Of a stretch of DNA of 36,857 nucleotides, positions 17,648-28,305 are shown in pieces; the first letter of the stretch is position 1; each line of letters begins with the position of its first letter. Source of the stretch: Planctomycetaceae bacterium (GTDB lineage: Bacteria; Planctomycetota; Planctomycetia; Planctomycetales; Planctomycetaceae); contig CANHVD010000002.1 in the NCBI GenBank assembly GCA_947463775.1, forward strand, positions 1 through 36,857, written 5' to 3'. Made by a program: the position numbers and the translations under genes. The notes under the pieces were generated by a model. It searched no databases and was not told where the DNA came from. It was given only the letters and a program-made list of their open reading frames with translations.

Positions 17648-18765
17648 TGTCGTTTGTCATTCTAGGTCTCGGAACAGCGTTGCCTGAACACTGCATCTCA
17701 CAGCAGGGTGCCGCTACATTCGCAACAACGTGCATAGCAGCCGATGCTGCGGAGTCGAGCAAAGTTCCTGCACTGGTGCAGGCGTTGTATCGGCGTGCCG
17801 GCGTGCAGCAGCGATACAGTGTCCTTCTGGAATCGTCTTCCGACGGGGAGGCAACGGCCGAGCGATTCTATCAGTTTGCGAAGTCCGCTGAGGATCGTGG
17901 TCCGACGACTTCTGAACGTATGCAGCGTTATGAAAAAGAAGCAGGGAGACTCGTGGTCTCTGCAGCCGGAAAGGCTCTGAGCGAATCAGGGATTGGTGCT
18001 CACGAGATTACTCATCTGATTACTGTTTCCTGCAGTGGATTTGCCGCGCCGGGTGCTGATTTACAGTTGATTCGAGAACTGGGGCTTACAGCAACTGTCG
18101 CAAGAACTCATGTTGGTTTCATGGGATGCCATGGAGCACTCAATGGCTTGCGAGTCGCCAGAGCATTTGCCGATTCAGATCCTCAGGCCGTCATTCTGGT
18201 GTGTGCCGTTGAACTGTGTTCCCTGCACCATCAATATGGCTGGGATCCTCAGAAGATTGTCGCCAATTCGCTCTTCGCCGATGGTGCCGCTGCAGTTGTT
18301 GGTCGCTCTGGTCTGTCGATAGATTCAACGGCGTCACCAAAGCACGGGACGCTGGTCGACAATGGTTGTTGCGTCATCCCTGACTCCGAAGATATGATGA
18401 CCTGGAGGATTGCAGACAATGGATTCGAGATGTCGCTTTCGCCGGAAGTTCCAGGCATCATTACTCGACATCTTCCTGGTGTGCTTGAGCAATTCCTGAG
18501 TCGTAACGGTCTGGCAATAGCAGATGTTTCAAGCTGGGCGATTCATCCTGGCGGCCCCAGAATTCTGGCGGCCACAGCGGAGGCTGCCGGACTAACCGAG
18601 GAACAGATGAGTCCCTCGATTTCAATTCTTCAGCGATGTGGAAACATGTCGTCGCCAACAGTTCTGTTCATCCTGAATGAACTACAGATGCGAGCCGCGC
18701 GACGTCCTTGTGTTATGCTGGGGTTTGGTCCGGGCCTCAATGTTGAGCTGGCATTACTTCGGTAG
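17647..18765 (+). CDS. Type III polyketide synthase (chalcone/stilbene synthase family)
   Basis: 372 aa with Cys in 'HVGFMGCHGALNGLRVA', His in 'SWAIHPGGPRIL', Asn in 'LQRCGNMSSPTVLFIL', i.e. the Cys-His-Asn triad. Starts in a TGATG overlap with the FAD gene. Confidence 0.95.
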   Translation: MSFVILGLGTALPEHCISQQGAATFATTCIAADAAESSKVPALVQALYRRAGVQQRYSVLLESSSDGEATAERFYQFAKSAEDRGPTTSERMQRYEKEAGRLVVSAAGKALSESGIGAHEITHLITVSCSGFAAPGADLQLIRELGLTATVARTHVGFMGCHGALNGLRVARAFADSDPQAVILVCAVELCSLHHQYGWDPQKIVANSLFADGAAAVVGRSGLSIDSTASPKHGTLVDNGCCVIPDSEDMMTWRIADNGFEMSLSPEVPGIITRHLPGVLEQFLSRNGLAIADVSSWAIHPGGPRILAATAEAAGLTEEQMSPSISILQRCGNMSSPTVLFILNELQMRAARRPCVMLGFGPGLNVELALLR

Positions 18766-21148
18766 AGTGGCGTGATGAGCCTGGGGCGAAGAAACGGCCC
18801 GCGGGAGAAAGCAGCAGAGCTGGCAACAGTAATAAGTCTCCCAGCAGGGCAAGCAAAAGCAGAATAGCCATAAGAATCGCAAATCGACTGGTTGGTACAA
18901 AGTCACTGAAGGCGAACACCATCAAGCCAATGCCGCAGGAAACGGACGTCTGGATCATTGCAACGCCACAGTGCTGATAGGCAGATAAGACCGCTGAAAA
19001 TCGAGAGACTCCTGGTTGATTGACTGTTCGTCGAAAGAAGGCGAGGAAGTGCAGTGTGTCGTCCACTGCGATTCCCAATGCGATACTTGCTGTCATCACT
19101 GAGCCGATATCCATTGGGTGCTGAAGCCATCCCATCCATCCAAACGCAATTACGATGGGGAAGACATTCGATGCCATTGCCAGAATTCCACTGATGATTC
19201 CGGCTTCGACAATTGTCATGGTCAGCGTGATGACAAGAAAAGCAGAGACCAAACTGTTGAACAGGTCTGTCAACAACTGTCCCTGAATCTGATGCACCAG
19301 GGGCATGATTCCGGATGTTGTGACTGTCACACCTTTCGGGAGTTGCTTCTGTGAGTAGAGCTCATCGAGTACGACCTTGCGAACATTTTCGAGGATTTCG
19401 CCATAGTTAAGCGGTTCCAGAGCGCTGACATGAGCAGTCAGTCTCCAGATCTCTCCTTTTTCAGTTGTTCTCAATGTTCCCATCTCGTGGAACGCTGGTT
19501 TGGCCAGATGGACGGCTTTGTTCAGCATCGCTGCTTTCATTTTTTCAGGCAGCGATTCCATCGAGGGCAGGCGAGGAAAGACGGTCAGGGCAGAGGTCGT
19601 GGCGTGGACTGCCGAATGCTTTTGAACGGAATCGTTGATGCGCCACAACAAGTCCATCTTTAGTCGGTCGTTCATACGGCAGGTGTTATCGAAAGTCAGA
19701 AGGACTTCGATGGGAACAAGCGGGCCGAGGTGCTTTTCAAGCCACTCGTAGTCCTGCATGATGCGGCTATCGTGAGGAAATAGAGTTTCGATGCGAATTG
19801 ATGTCTGAAGCTTTGGCAGTCCGGCGACCCCCGTCAGCATGATGCCGAACAGCAAGAACAACGCTAATGGATTTCTGCGGTCAAGGAAAGAGGCCAGCCA
19901 CGACCAGAACATGGCTGTCCTCGAGTGCTGCAGAGGATTTGAGTTTTCCGTCTTGACGAGAACAGGATCCTCTCCGGATTCCTGGTTAAACGGACCATGC
20001 TCTGACTGGCTACTATGGTTGCGCCGGCCAATAAGAATCATGGAGCAGGGGATCACAGCGAGAACTGTTGCGGTGGTCGTCAACACTCCAATTGTGCCAT
20101 AGATTCCGAACAGTCGAATCGGCTCCAGTCCACTGACCATCAGCGATGCCGTTCCCATCGCAGTTGTTCCCAGCGAGAGGACACTTGGCAGCCAGCCTTT
20201 GCGAAAGGCTTCGATAGCCGCCGCATGTGGCGACAACGAAGTTGCCGCATTCTGATAGTAGTTCATCAGATGTATTCCGCCCGAGACGGTCAGGACCTGA
20301 ACCAGCGGAGGCAGAATAATCAGAAGAGCGCTGAGTGTTTCGCCGGTATAGTGGATTACAGCCAGCAGAACTGCCTGACAGAAGCAGGCTGTGAGAAAGA
20401 CAACAAGGCCACCAATCAATGATCGAAGCGACCACCAGCAGATGATGAAAACAACAATCGCTGACGGAGCAGCAAACTTCGTGAGAGACTGGTGGCTGGC
20501 TGCGTCGACCGTGAGACCGTCGATGACTGGTCCTGCCAAATGGATGTCTGCAAGCCGCACCTGACAGCAGTGCTGGATGCTTTCCTGAATAGCGGCAACG
20601 ACATCGGCTCTGACTGCGAGTCCTGCGGCATTGAGAGTGACAATCACACAGGTCGTGCGTCCATCCGGGCCAATCAGACTGCCTTGCAGACGCTGAACGG
20701 CAACTTCGGGGGTAATCTCCGGAGTAGCAGGTCCTGCTGGCATGTTCGGAGTTTCGAGTTCTTCGTCAGAACCCTGGCCCTTTGGCTCTGACACCCGTGA
20801 GCCCTGAGTGAGTTTCAGGACAACTTCGCGCCCGCAGACAACATGATACAGGAGAGACTCACCTGCGCTGTCACGGAAACGCGGAGATTGGCGGAGATCA
20901 TTGGTCAGCAGATCGAGACGCTCATCGGTCCAAAAACATTCGGGCCAACTGGCGATTACGACATCGCCGGGGCCAAACAGTTCAACAAACTCGTCGTACT
21001 GACGTCGCTCTGTAAAGGATGCATCAACCCAGTCGATGGGAGAGTTGTTACTCGACTTTAACGCATTGAAAGCGCCGAACGCGATTACCGGCAGCAGCAG
21101 CCCGACATAAATCGCAACTAAGCGAATGCGGGAGATAACAGCGTCCAT
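18737..21148 (-). CDS. MMPL/RND-family transporter
   Basis: 'VVFIICWWSLRSLIGGLVVFLTACFCQAVLLAVIHYTGETLSALLIILPPLVQVLTVSGGIHLMNYYQ' and 'ASIALGIAVDDTLHFLAFFRRTV': duplicated TM domain RND topology. Track start 21205 is a TTG; ATG at 21148 (MDAVISRIRL) is likelier. 3' end overlaps the T3PKS 3' end by 29 bp. Confidence 0.92.
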   Translation of the reverse strand: MDAVISRIRLVAIYVGLLLPVIAFGAFNALKSSNNSPIDWVDASFTERRQYDEFVELFGPGDVVIASWPECFWTDERLDLLTNDLRQSPRFRDSAGESLLYHVVCGREVVLKLTQGSRVSEPKGQGSDEELETPNMPAGPATPEITPEVAVQRLQGSLIGPDGRTTCVIVTLNAAGLAVRADVVAAIQESIQHCCQVRLADIHLAGPVIDGLTVDAASHQSLTKFAAPSAIVVFIICWWSLRSLIGGLVVFLTACFCQAVLLAVIHYTGETLSALLIILPPLVQVLTVSGGIHLMNYYQNAATSLSPHAAAIEAFRKGWLPSVLSLGTTAMGTASLMVSGLEPIRLFGIYGTIGVLTTTATVLAVIPCSMILIGRRNHSSQSEHGPFNQESGEDPVLVKTENSNPLQHSRTAMFWSWLASFLDRRNPLALFLLFGIMLTGVAGLPKLQTSIRIETLFPHDSRIMQDYEWLEKHLGPLVPIEVLLTFDNTCRMNDRLKMDLLWRINDSVQKHSAVHATTSALTVFPRLPSMESLPEKMKAAMLNKAVHLAKPAFHEMGTLRTTEKGEIWRLTAHVSALEPLNYGEILENVRKVVLDELYSQKQLPKGVTVTTSGIMPLVHQIQGQLLTDLFNSLVSAFLVITLTMTIVEAGIISGILAMASNVFPIVIAFGWMGWLQHPMDIGSVMTASIALGIAVDDTLHFLAFFRRTVNQPGVSRFSAVLSAYQHCGVAMIQTSVSCGIGLMVFAFSDFVPTSRFAILMAILLLLALLGDLLLLPALLLSPAGRFFAPGSSRHSTEVMPAQH

Positions 21149-21531
21149 GGAAGATGCAGTTCCGTCTGATTTGTTTCCGGGCGTCCTGTTCTCCGGCAGA
21201 GACAACAGCCGGGATTAATGAGGATTGTGTCAGATTCGTAAGTTCTGTGCGATCTCTGATGAGGATGGGCAAACAGAATTACCAGCCTCGTCGCCCCAGA
21301 GTGTTTTTCGATCTGCCGATTGGATCGAGTTGTCCCTGGGGCATGTGAGAAGCCATGTGTGTGGCGGCGGATTAGGAAGCACGTTCCCGCGTGGTGAGAT
21401 CATTCAGATGCTGGGAAGGCATGAGTGGAAAGTCTGGTCGGACGACGTTATGGGATTCGTTGAATAGGTCGTAGTCAGTTTTGCTCTTAGTAGGAGCAGT
21501 TTTTTTCGCAGTTGTCACGACTTGCGTGGAC

Positions 21532-24500
21532 TCAGCCGCTCGAATTCGAAGGCCTGTCTGGTGGTCGCACGCCTGATCGTGACTTCGATGCTGAGCTGTC
21601 TTCAATTCCTGAGGGATCACCCCGGGATGCACGGCTTGAGGAATCGTCGACAGCGACGGGGACCTTAATGACCTGCGCATCGAGTGGAATAAGAGTTGTT
21701 TCTGTACTTGCTTCGCGATTTCGAGCAAAGGCTGCTACTGAGAGCACAAAGAGTCCAACAACAAGTGAGAAGACGGCTGGCATCTCTCCCCGCTCGCTGA
21801 TTAACAAAGAGAATTCCTGATGCTCGGTGGAAATTTTGCAGGTGGCCGATGCATGGAGTCTTCGACCGGTCTTTTCGAATCTTTGAAGAAACTCATTGCG
21901 AAACGACAATTGTAGCCGGGCCAATGAATCACGGGAGGGGAGCATCTCCAGAGATCGTCCTGACTCAGGGACCGCTGATTCGGCGTGCAGGAGACTGACG
22001 TCAATGTCGGCCTGCTGTGCTGACGGCAGTGCCGTCAGGGAAGTAGCAGGCACGCCGGGACGAACAAATCGAGGTGTTCCGTTCTCTGCAAAGACGGTCA
22101 GAAAGCCTCGAGTCACACAGTTGACTGGGTAAGGCGGATAAAGTTCCAGTTCAGGTGAGGTGCCTTCGAGGTCAGTTCTGCGTCCCAGCCAACGCAACTT
22201 CAAAGTTGTCACTGGTTTCAGCAAATCTACCACGAGAGATTTATGGGAACCATCATCCCATCGCGTCGATTCGTCAGTCTCAACTTCTGTGACGACCGTT
22301 TCTGCCGGAATCTTTACGAGACACTTTGATGGTATGTCGGCCGCATAAAGCAGGACGAGAGTTTCCCCCACCGCCGACTGTCCTGAACAATACCAGACGA
22401 CGGTATCTGTGTTGGCAACGATCTCCCGAACCGTCTCGGCATTGCCGGAATCCTGAACAGCGGGGGCAGGAATGAGAAGTCTGGATTCGGTCAGATCTGG
22501 CCCGTCAGGCAGATTCAGGAGGCCTGACTTTTTGATCTCTGCCTCTTTGCCTACGGACAATGCGGCGTTGGAAAGCCATATTGGGATAGCCGACGACACA
22601 TTCTTCAGCGCTGCGGTGTGTTCTGCGGATCCGACAGAGGCATCTGTTGGAACCAGAAGCAAATTGTCCCATCGCATTTCGTGAAGAAGATCGGGGAACT
22701 CATAGCTGACAGAACGCTGGCGATCGTCCACTGTTCCAGCAGGCAAAGTCCAGATGACTGTGAACTCCGGCTGGTCGAACATTTCTCGAACGACACTCTG
22801 ATCTGCCACAAAGCTGTCTTCGTCATGAGACAATGTGAGTGCCCTCTGTTCGATCAATACGAAAGGTTCGCGAATAAAAGTCGGTGCTTTTTTAAATCTG
22901 ACCTGTAGTGGTCCATGGCTTCCTGACCACTGACTGATATGCAGAACGAATGTTACCTGATCGGCTGATCTGATCGCGGCTAGTGATCCCGTTGGCTCTA
23001 CGGGACGTGCTCGCACAAGAACGATGGGCTCAGTTTCATTCACCACCTGCATCCGGATAGGTGTTTCCGGTGGAATTGTATCGCCAGGACCTACGCGATT
23101 ATCCGGAACTGCTCCCCCGAGCTTTTGAATAGAGAGACCCAGTGCCTCCCGATCCTGCACTGTCATGGAAGATTCAAGGATCTGTGCATTCTGGAGATGC
23201 GGACTATGCAGCGACACGGTCGTATCATCCGGCCGAATTTTCTGCTGCCCTGTGAGTGTGATGCTGTGCGCGCCAGTAGTTCCTTCCTTTAGCTGGATTA
23301 CAAGCTGGTCGCCTCGTCGATGCCACGAGTCCAGACGGTTGGCTTCTCCTGCAACAACCTGCACATCGTTCACGACGACAGTCGAAGTGAGTGTAAGACG
23401 ATGACGAAAAACCGGAAGTACAGATGTCTCGACGTCAATCTGACACTTCCATTCGATTTCTCCTTCGCGAATATCTGCGTTCTGAGAGATGCGAACTTCA
23501 TTTACGCTGGTCCGTGGAACCAGGTTGATCTCAACTGTTTCATTTCCAGCGGGGACTCGAAAGACAACATCCGATCGCCGAAGCCATTGCCCCCAATCGG
23601 ACTGCAGCTCCGGGAAAGCGGCAGTTGAAACTTGTTCGCCTTGAGGAGGAAGCACTGAAAAGACAGAGTTGGTTCTTACGGCAAGCAACAAATCCGGAGC
23701 GACAACGCAATCCGAGAATTGTTGAAGCTCAGAAACTGGTACTGGCTGTTTCTGAACGTCTCCGGCAGTCAGACGGACCAATTGAAAAACCAGAACAAAG
23801 CTGTCGCCGGTACCGGGAGGAAGCTGAATCACCGCATTTTGGTCTGTTACCGACCATAACAGGTCTGTGATTACATCTGCACCTGTTGTCGCTGAGACCG
23901 TGTTCAGCCGAAATCCAGCAGGAACTCGGTAACGAACTTCGGGCGCTAATTTGTTCCACCGTGTAAATCGGCATATGCAGTTCATGATCTGTTGACCGGC
24001 GTTCGTTTCACAGATGCTTAGAATCTGAACTGTTGCTGAGCGTGGACTCCCTCGTTCAATTTCATTTTGGAGCAGCCGGAAATCGACCCCATCAGACATT
24101 CCGAGACTATTGAGTTCTGTTACACCTGCCGCAGGTTTCCACTGGACTGCTCCCTCCGGAGACTGTGCTCTTGCACTGGAGTATAGATCTGCAGGGCATA
24201 CAACTTCGACCGTGGTTTCGGGGCAGGGCAGGCTGGGTAGCCGGAATTGGACCCCCGATGTTTGTCTTGAGGTCACAGGCCGCAGTCGACACTCAATGGT
24301 GTGCATAGTGAAGGCATCAAGGGAGCCCGCATCCACGGAGGTTGAAATTGCTGAACGATCTCCTGCAGAGAGGAACGTAGAGTCTTCAACAGAACGAGAC
24401 GGGAGAAGACTGGAAGCAGGGATTTGGACAACGATAGAATCTGAGCCAAAAGGTTCCGGGAGGATCGGGATTCCGTCGACCCGGCATTCAACAAGATGAG

Positions 24501-27500
24501 AACCCTGCAGCGGAATACGCAACACCGAATCTTCCTCGCCGCTGATGGCAGAAACTCCCACTGTGAGCCGAACTTCAAGAGAATTCGCGGCCTCTGCCAC
24601 GATTTTCGCATGCAGCTTTGTGACCACAGCGGCTGGCATCAGACTCTTTTGATCAATCGTGTTTTGCTGAAAACGATCAAAGATATCACGGCGAACGTAA
24701 ACGATATCTGCGTCTGAAAACTCAACGTCTGGCATCAGGACGTCAATGCCTCGACTTTGTTTTGGAGGGATCACCTCTCCCGAATTGCCAGCGGTTCGCA
24801 GTAGGGGAGCAGTGCCGGGCGCTGGACTTTGCCATGCATTGGCAGTCTGGGAATAACCGATGACCACAATCACGACGCACGACTGAATCCAAAGGCCCTT
24901 CAAAGGCGTTCGGATCCAATTCCAGCGACTTAGCATCACGAATGTCAAACCAACGCATAGTCCCCAGAACGCTCCTTCAAGTGTTGCATTGACCACAGGA
25001 GTTTTTACGAGCACGCTGACAGCGAGAAACCCAAGAGCCACGAAGGCTGTTGGGACACGGTAGCGTGTTGCAAGATTGCGGAAGGCTATACAGCCGAATG
25101 CCAGTAAAAGAAAGGTTCCTACTGCGATCGCAAGTCGACGGCGCAACTGAGTCACCTGAATTGTCACCGCTGTTTTTGACTCGATAGTGTCGATCAGGGT
25201 CTGTGGCTGCCAGCCCTGAACTGCTGCAAGTTGCCATTGAATGATGAACTGCCGGATTTCCGCAGGAACGGAGCGTGAATCCTGAGACTGCATCATTCGG
25301 CTTCCGTCAGTCGCGCTGATCAGGAGTCGGTCCAGAATCCCGGAGATGACGGCAGGTTCAGTTGCAGCAAATGGATTCGCGGGGGACTGCAGTTCGAGTT
25401 CCGGATCGACGAGGAAGTGATGAGTGCATTGCGGAACTGCCAGTTCATTCATAAAAAGTCGTGGAAGTTCACGTTCTCCTGTGACGCGTCGTGAACGACT
25501 GGCTGATTCAGTCCATCGCACAATGACCTGGCAGTCTGCAGAGGTCAGAGGTAGTGGAATAGAAAAGCCCGCGGGTGTTTGCTGAAGCTGCACACGATGT
25601 CCGTCGACAAGAACCAGTGGACGCAGATGTTCCGGCAATGCCAGTGGCAATGAATTCTGTCCCGCGCTGCGAGCGACGTTTGCGACGGCCAGAAGTTCAC
25701 GGTGCAGGGATCCACTTTCCTCACTGATCAGGTGCAGAATATGCAGGTCGATTGCCTGACCTGACTCCAGCCCTGGATTCACATCAACTTTGACACGAAC
25801 AGCCGAAAGGCCAGGGGGTAACTTCCAGACCGTTGATTGTGGTTCTGAATCCCGATTGTCTCTGGCGAGGCCACTGACTGAGAGTAGTCCTTCATCGCTG
25901 GCGAATAACTGAAGCGTCCCTTCGAGTGGCAGTGTTGAGTCCGGTACAGGGATTGTTGCTGTGAATTCAGGACTTACCGTCCGTCGGGATTCGCACCGAA
26001 CAACAACAGACGATCCCGTTCCAGGGTTCTTTAATGGTATTGTCCATCGCTTCCATTCAGATGTCAGGTCGGGATCGTCTACACGTCGGGCTGCGACAGA
26101 TTCACCATCGACGGTCCATCTCAGGTCAGGACTCGCGCTGGACGTTACAGTCACAGTGACGTTGTTGTTCGTCTGCATTTCCGCAGGGATCTGAATTCGT
26201 GAATTCTCTACAATCAGCCCGTCTGTGATTCGGATTGTGTGCTCAAATTGTTGTTCAGTGCCAATCAGACTGTTGGCTGGAGAATAGATTTGTGGCGTTA
26301 ACGATATTGCATTTCCCGTTTCGAAGGCTTCCATACCGGAAAGAAAACGACTGGCCGGGAACCAGGACATCTGTTGCAGCACTTCGTCGCGACTCATGGA
26401 GCGACGTCCCATACTCCATCGTCGCTGGAGGTCTGTGTTCAGAGTAAATGCGGGTGGAAACATCACGACTGAAATGGTTCTTTCAGACTCCGGAATCGAC
26501 TGCAGCGGAAGTGCGAGTAACAGTTGGTCCGCATTGTCGGTCTGTTGCAACTGAATCTCGAGCAGACGCGATGCTCCCGGCTCAAGTGCTTCCGGAAGAT
26601 GAACTGTCAGCAAACTGACATCTGACGCAGAACTCACGTCGGTTGATTCAAAAAACAGAGAGCGGGAGTTAGACGCATAGCGGACTGAGATCACTTGCCA
26701 TCCCGGGGTTACAGGCCACTTCAGTTCTACAACAGGAGCCGCCTCACAACTGACATTTGTAAGGCAGCGAACTGTTGCGAGACGCCCGGCCGGCTCGACA
26801 ATGGTTGCAAGGGCTTCACTGATTCGTGGTTGGTTCGTTGACGTGCGAACGACTGCGGATGCCTCGGGCAGAAACTGAGTCAGTTGATACTCTCTTGACT
26901 GATCAGGGCGGGTAACAACATCTCGTTCCTGAATTCCAACCAGAGTCCACTCATCAAGCTTGATCGTCGACGGAAGTAGTACGCTGATCTGGCTCATCGG
27001 CAGAAGAATCAGTCCTTTATACTGATTATCCGTGCTAACCCAATGAGATGGCGAAAGCATGGGAAGGTTCCATGTTTCGGACTGAGGCAGTATGGACTCT
27101 GCTGAGATCGTTATCACGGCACCTGATGTCATCCTGGGGATCGACATCTTCAAAAGGAATTGATTATTCTCGTTCAGGACCGACCAATCAACGGGCCGCT
27201 TATCCTCAAGAGAAACCTCATTGACTCGCATGCCTTCCGGAATTCGAGCCACGATTGTAATCGGATGAACAACCGACGTAGGTAAGCCAATTGTCCAACG
27301 CGATGTCAGTACTTCTCCGGAAGCAATATGACTGGCAGTGAAACCGTTTAGCGTCAGAGATTCCTGAGACTTCAGGTCAGACTGGGGCCGACAACTTATC
27401 GTCAAACGTGACGAATCCCCCGGGATCAGAGTCCACGTCGAGCGCGACTCAGAAATCTCCGGGCCAAGAACTAAACTGCCAACGCTGCTGACCTGAATTC

Positions 27501-28155
27501 CGGGAGGAGTATGCAGCAGGAATTTCGAAGTTGTGGCTTTCGGCAGTGAGAACCGAAACATGACGACGTTGCCGGCCACAAGCCCATCGGCCGTCCATGT
27601 GCCGGAAAGAAGTGTTGGCACGCCGGATCGGAGCACAAATATCCGTCGTGAGGCGTCGGATCCTAGTGTCACGAGCCCCTGATCATCCGTTAGCTTCAGT
27701 TGCTGAAGGTTTGTTGTCCCCAACAACAGTGGCCCTCCAGTCGATCGGTCGGAACCGTTTCCGTTCTGAATTTCGGACTGAGACTGTGGAACCAAAGCGA
27801 GTTGGTCGTCGGTGCTGGCTGCTGAATGTTCTTCATTTTCATAGAATCGGAGTTCAACCTTGCCCGAGGTGATCTGTGAGCCCTCCAGAGTGGCTTCGTA
27901 CAAGGCGTTGCTGATTCTCGATCGATTCTTTGCGAACTCAGGTTGTTCGGATTCCTGACTCTTTGTTCGAATCTTGTCTAATTCGCTCCGCGGTACTGGA
28001 ACATATTCTCCGGCGTTTGCACGCTGTCTGATCTCATCAAGAGGCACTGTTTCAGTGGAGAGTCCATGAGCCTGGTTCTGCGCATGATCGTTCGGATTCG
28101 ATCCATCGGTCGAATTCTGCATCAGCATCATCAGAAGTAAGGCCAGAACGTTCAT
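21532..28155 (-). CDS. Giant exported/membrane-anchored protein of unknown function (2207 aa)
   Basis: One uninterrupted 6.6-kb frame. N-terminal signal MNVLALLLMMLMQ, a central hydrophobic cluster, a second signal-like segment (GLWIQSCVVIVVIGYSQTANAWQ) and a C-terminal TM (VFSLVVGLFVLSVAAFARNRE). Confidence 0.85.
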   Translation of the reverse strand: MNVLALLLMMLMQNSTDGSNPNDHAQNQAHGLSTETVPLDEIRQRANAGEYVPVPRSELDKIRTKSQESEQPEFAKNRSRISNALYEATLEGSQITSGKVELRFYENEEHSAASTDDQLALVPQSQSEIQNGNGSDRSTGGPLLLGTTNLQQLKLTDDQGLVTLGSDASRRIFVLRSGVPTLLSGTWTADGLVAGNVVMFRFSLPKATTSKFLLHTPPGIQVSSVGSLVLGPEISESRSTWTLIPGDSSRLTISCRPQSDLKSQESLTLNGFTASHIASGEVLTSRWTIGLPTSVVHPITIVARIPEGMRVNEVSLEDKRPVDWSVLNENNQFLLKMSIPRMTSGAVITISAESILPQSETWNLPMLSPSHWVSTDNQYKGLILLPMSQISVLLPSTIKLDEWTLVGIQERDVVTRPDQSREYQLTQFLPEASAVVRTSTNQPRISEALATIVEPAGRLATVRCLTNVSCEAAPVVELKWPVTPGWQVISVRYASNSRSLFFESTDVSSASDVSLLTVHLPEALEPGASRLLEIQLQQTDNADQLLLALPLQSIPESERTISVVMFPPAFTLNTDLQRRWSMGRRSMSRDEVLQQMSWFPASRFLSGMEAFETGNAISLTPQIYSPANSLIGTEQQFEHTIRITDGLIVENSRIQIPAEMQTNNNVTVTVTSSASPDLRWTVDGESVAARRVDDPDLTSEWKRWTIPLKNPGTGSSVVVRCESRRTVSPEFTATIPVPDSTLPLEGTLQLFASDEGLLSVSGLARDNRDSEPQSTVWKLPPGLSAVRVKVDVNPGLESGQAIDLHILHLISEESGSLHRELLAVANVARSAGQNSLPLALPEHLRPLVLVDGHRVQLQQTPAGFSIPLPLTSADCQVIVRWTESASRSRRVTGERELPRLFMNELAVPQCTHHFLVDPELELQSPANPFAATEPAVISGILDRLLISATDGSRMMQSQDSRSVPAEIRQFIIQWQLAAVQGWQPQTLIDTIESKTAVTIQVTQLRRRLAIAVGTFLLLAFGCIAFRNLATRYRVPTAFVALGFLAVSVLVKTPVVNATLEGAFWGLCVGLTFVMLSRWNWIRTPLKGLWIQSCVVIVVIGYSQTANAWQSPAPGTAPLLRTAGNSGEVIPPKQSRGIDVLMPDVEFSDADIVYVRRDIFDRFQQNTIDQKSLMPAAVVTKLHAKIVAEAANSLEVRLTVGVSAISGEEDSVLRIPLQGSHLVECRVDGIPILPEPFGSDSIVVQIPASSLLPSRSVEDSTFLSAGDRSAISTSVDAGSLDAFTMHTIECRLRPVTSRQTSGVQFRLPSLPCPETTVEVVCPADLYSSARAQSPEGAVQWKPAAGVTELNSLGMSDGVDFRLLQNEIERGSPRSATVQILSICETNAGQQIMNCICRFTRWNKLAPEVRYRVPAGFRLNTVSATTGADVITDLLWSVTDQNAVIQLPPGTGDSFVLVFQLVRLTAGDVQKQPVPVSELQQFSDCVVAPDLLLAVRTNSVFSVLPPQGEQVSTAAFPELQSDWGQWLRRSDVVFRVPAGNETVEINLVPRTSVNEVRISQNADIREGEIEWKCQIDVETSVLPVFRHRLTLTSTVVVNDVQVVAGEANRLDSWHRRGDQLVIQLKEGTTGAHSITLTGQQKIRPDDTTVSLHSPHLQNAQILESSMTVQDREALGLSIQKLGGAVPDNRVGPGDTIPPETPIRMQVVNETEPIVLVRARPVEPTGSLAAIRSADQVTFVLHISQWSGSHGPLQVRFKKAPTFIREPFVLIEQRALTLSHDEDSFVADQSVVREMFDQPEFTVIWTLPAGTVDDRQRSVSYEFPDLLHEMRWDNLLLVPTDASVGSAEHTAALKNVSSAIPIWLSNAALSVGKEAEIKKSGLLNLPDGPDLTESRLLIPAPAVQDSGNAETVREIVANTDTVVWYCSGQSAVGETLVLLYAADIPSKCLVKIPAETVVTEVETDESTRWDDGSHKSLVVDLLKPVTTLKLRWLGRRTDLEGTSPELELYPPYPVNCVTRGFLTVFAENGTPRFVRPGVPATSLTALPSAQQADIDVSLLHAESAVPESGRSLEMLPSRDSLARLQLSFRNEFLQRFEKTGRRLHASATCKISTEHQEFSLLISERGEMPAVFSLVVGLFVLSVAAFARNREASTETTLIPLDAQVIKVPVAVDDSSSRASRGDPSGIEDSSASKSRSGVRPPDRPSNSSG

Positions 28156-28305
28156 GAAGATCCGTCAGTCCCAGACCGGGAATTAGTCACGACAACTTTT
28201 GCGAAATGCATCATCCAGGGGAAAGTGGTATCCTCGAAGTCGAGGTGAAAAAGTTACTTCGTTAATCCTGAATTCAATTTGAAACTTAGGTAATTGACGG
28301 ACGGA

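Noticed and set aside
28225-28250. Small hairpin CCTCG-AAGT-CGAGG between the two giant genes
   Set aside because: Only a 5-6 bp stem and no T-tract on the minus (coding) strand; not convincing as a terminator or regulator.
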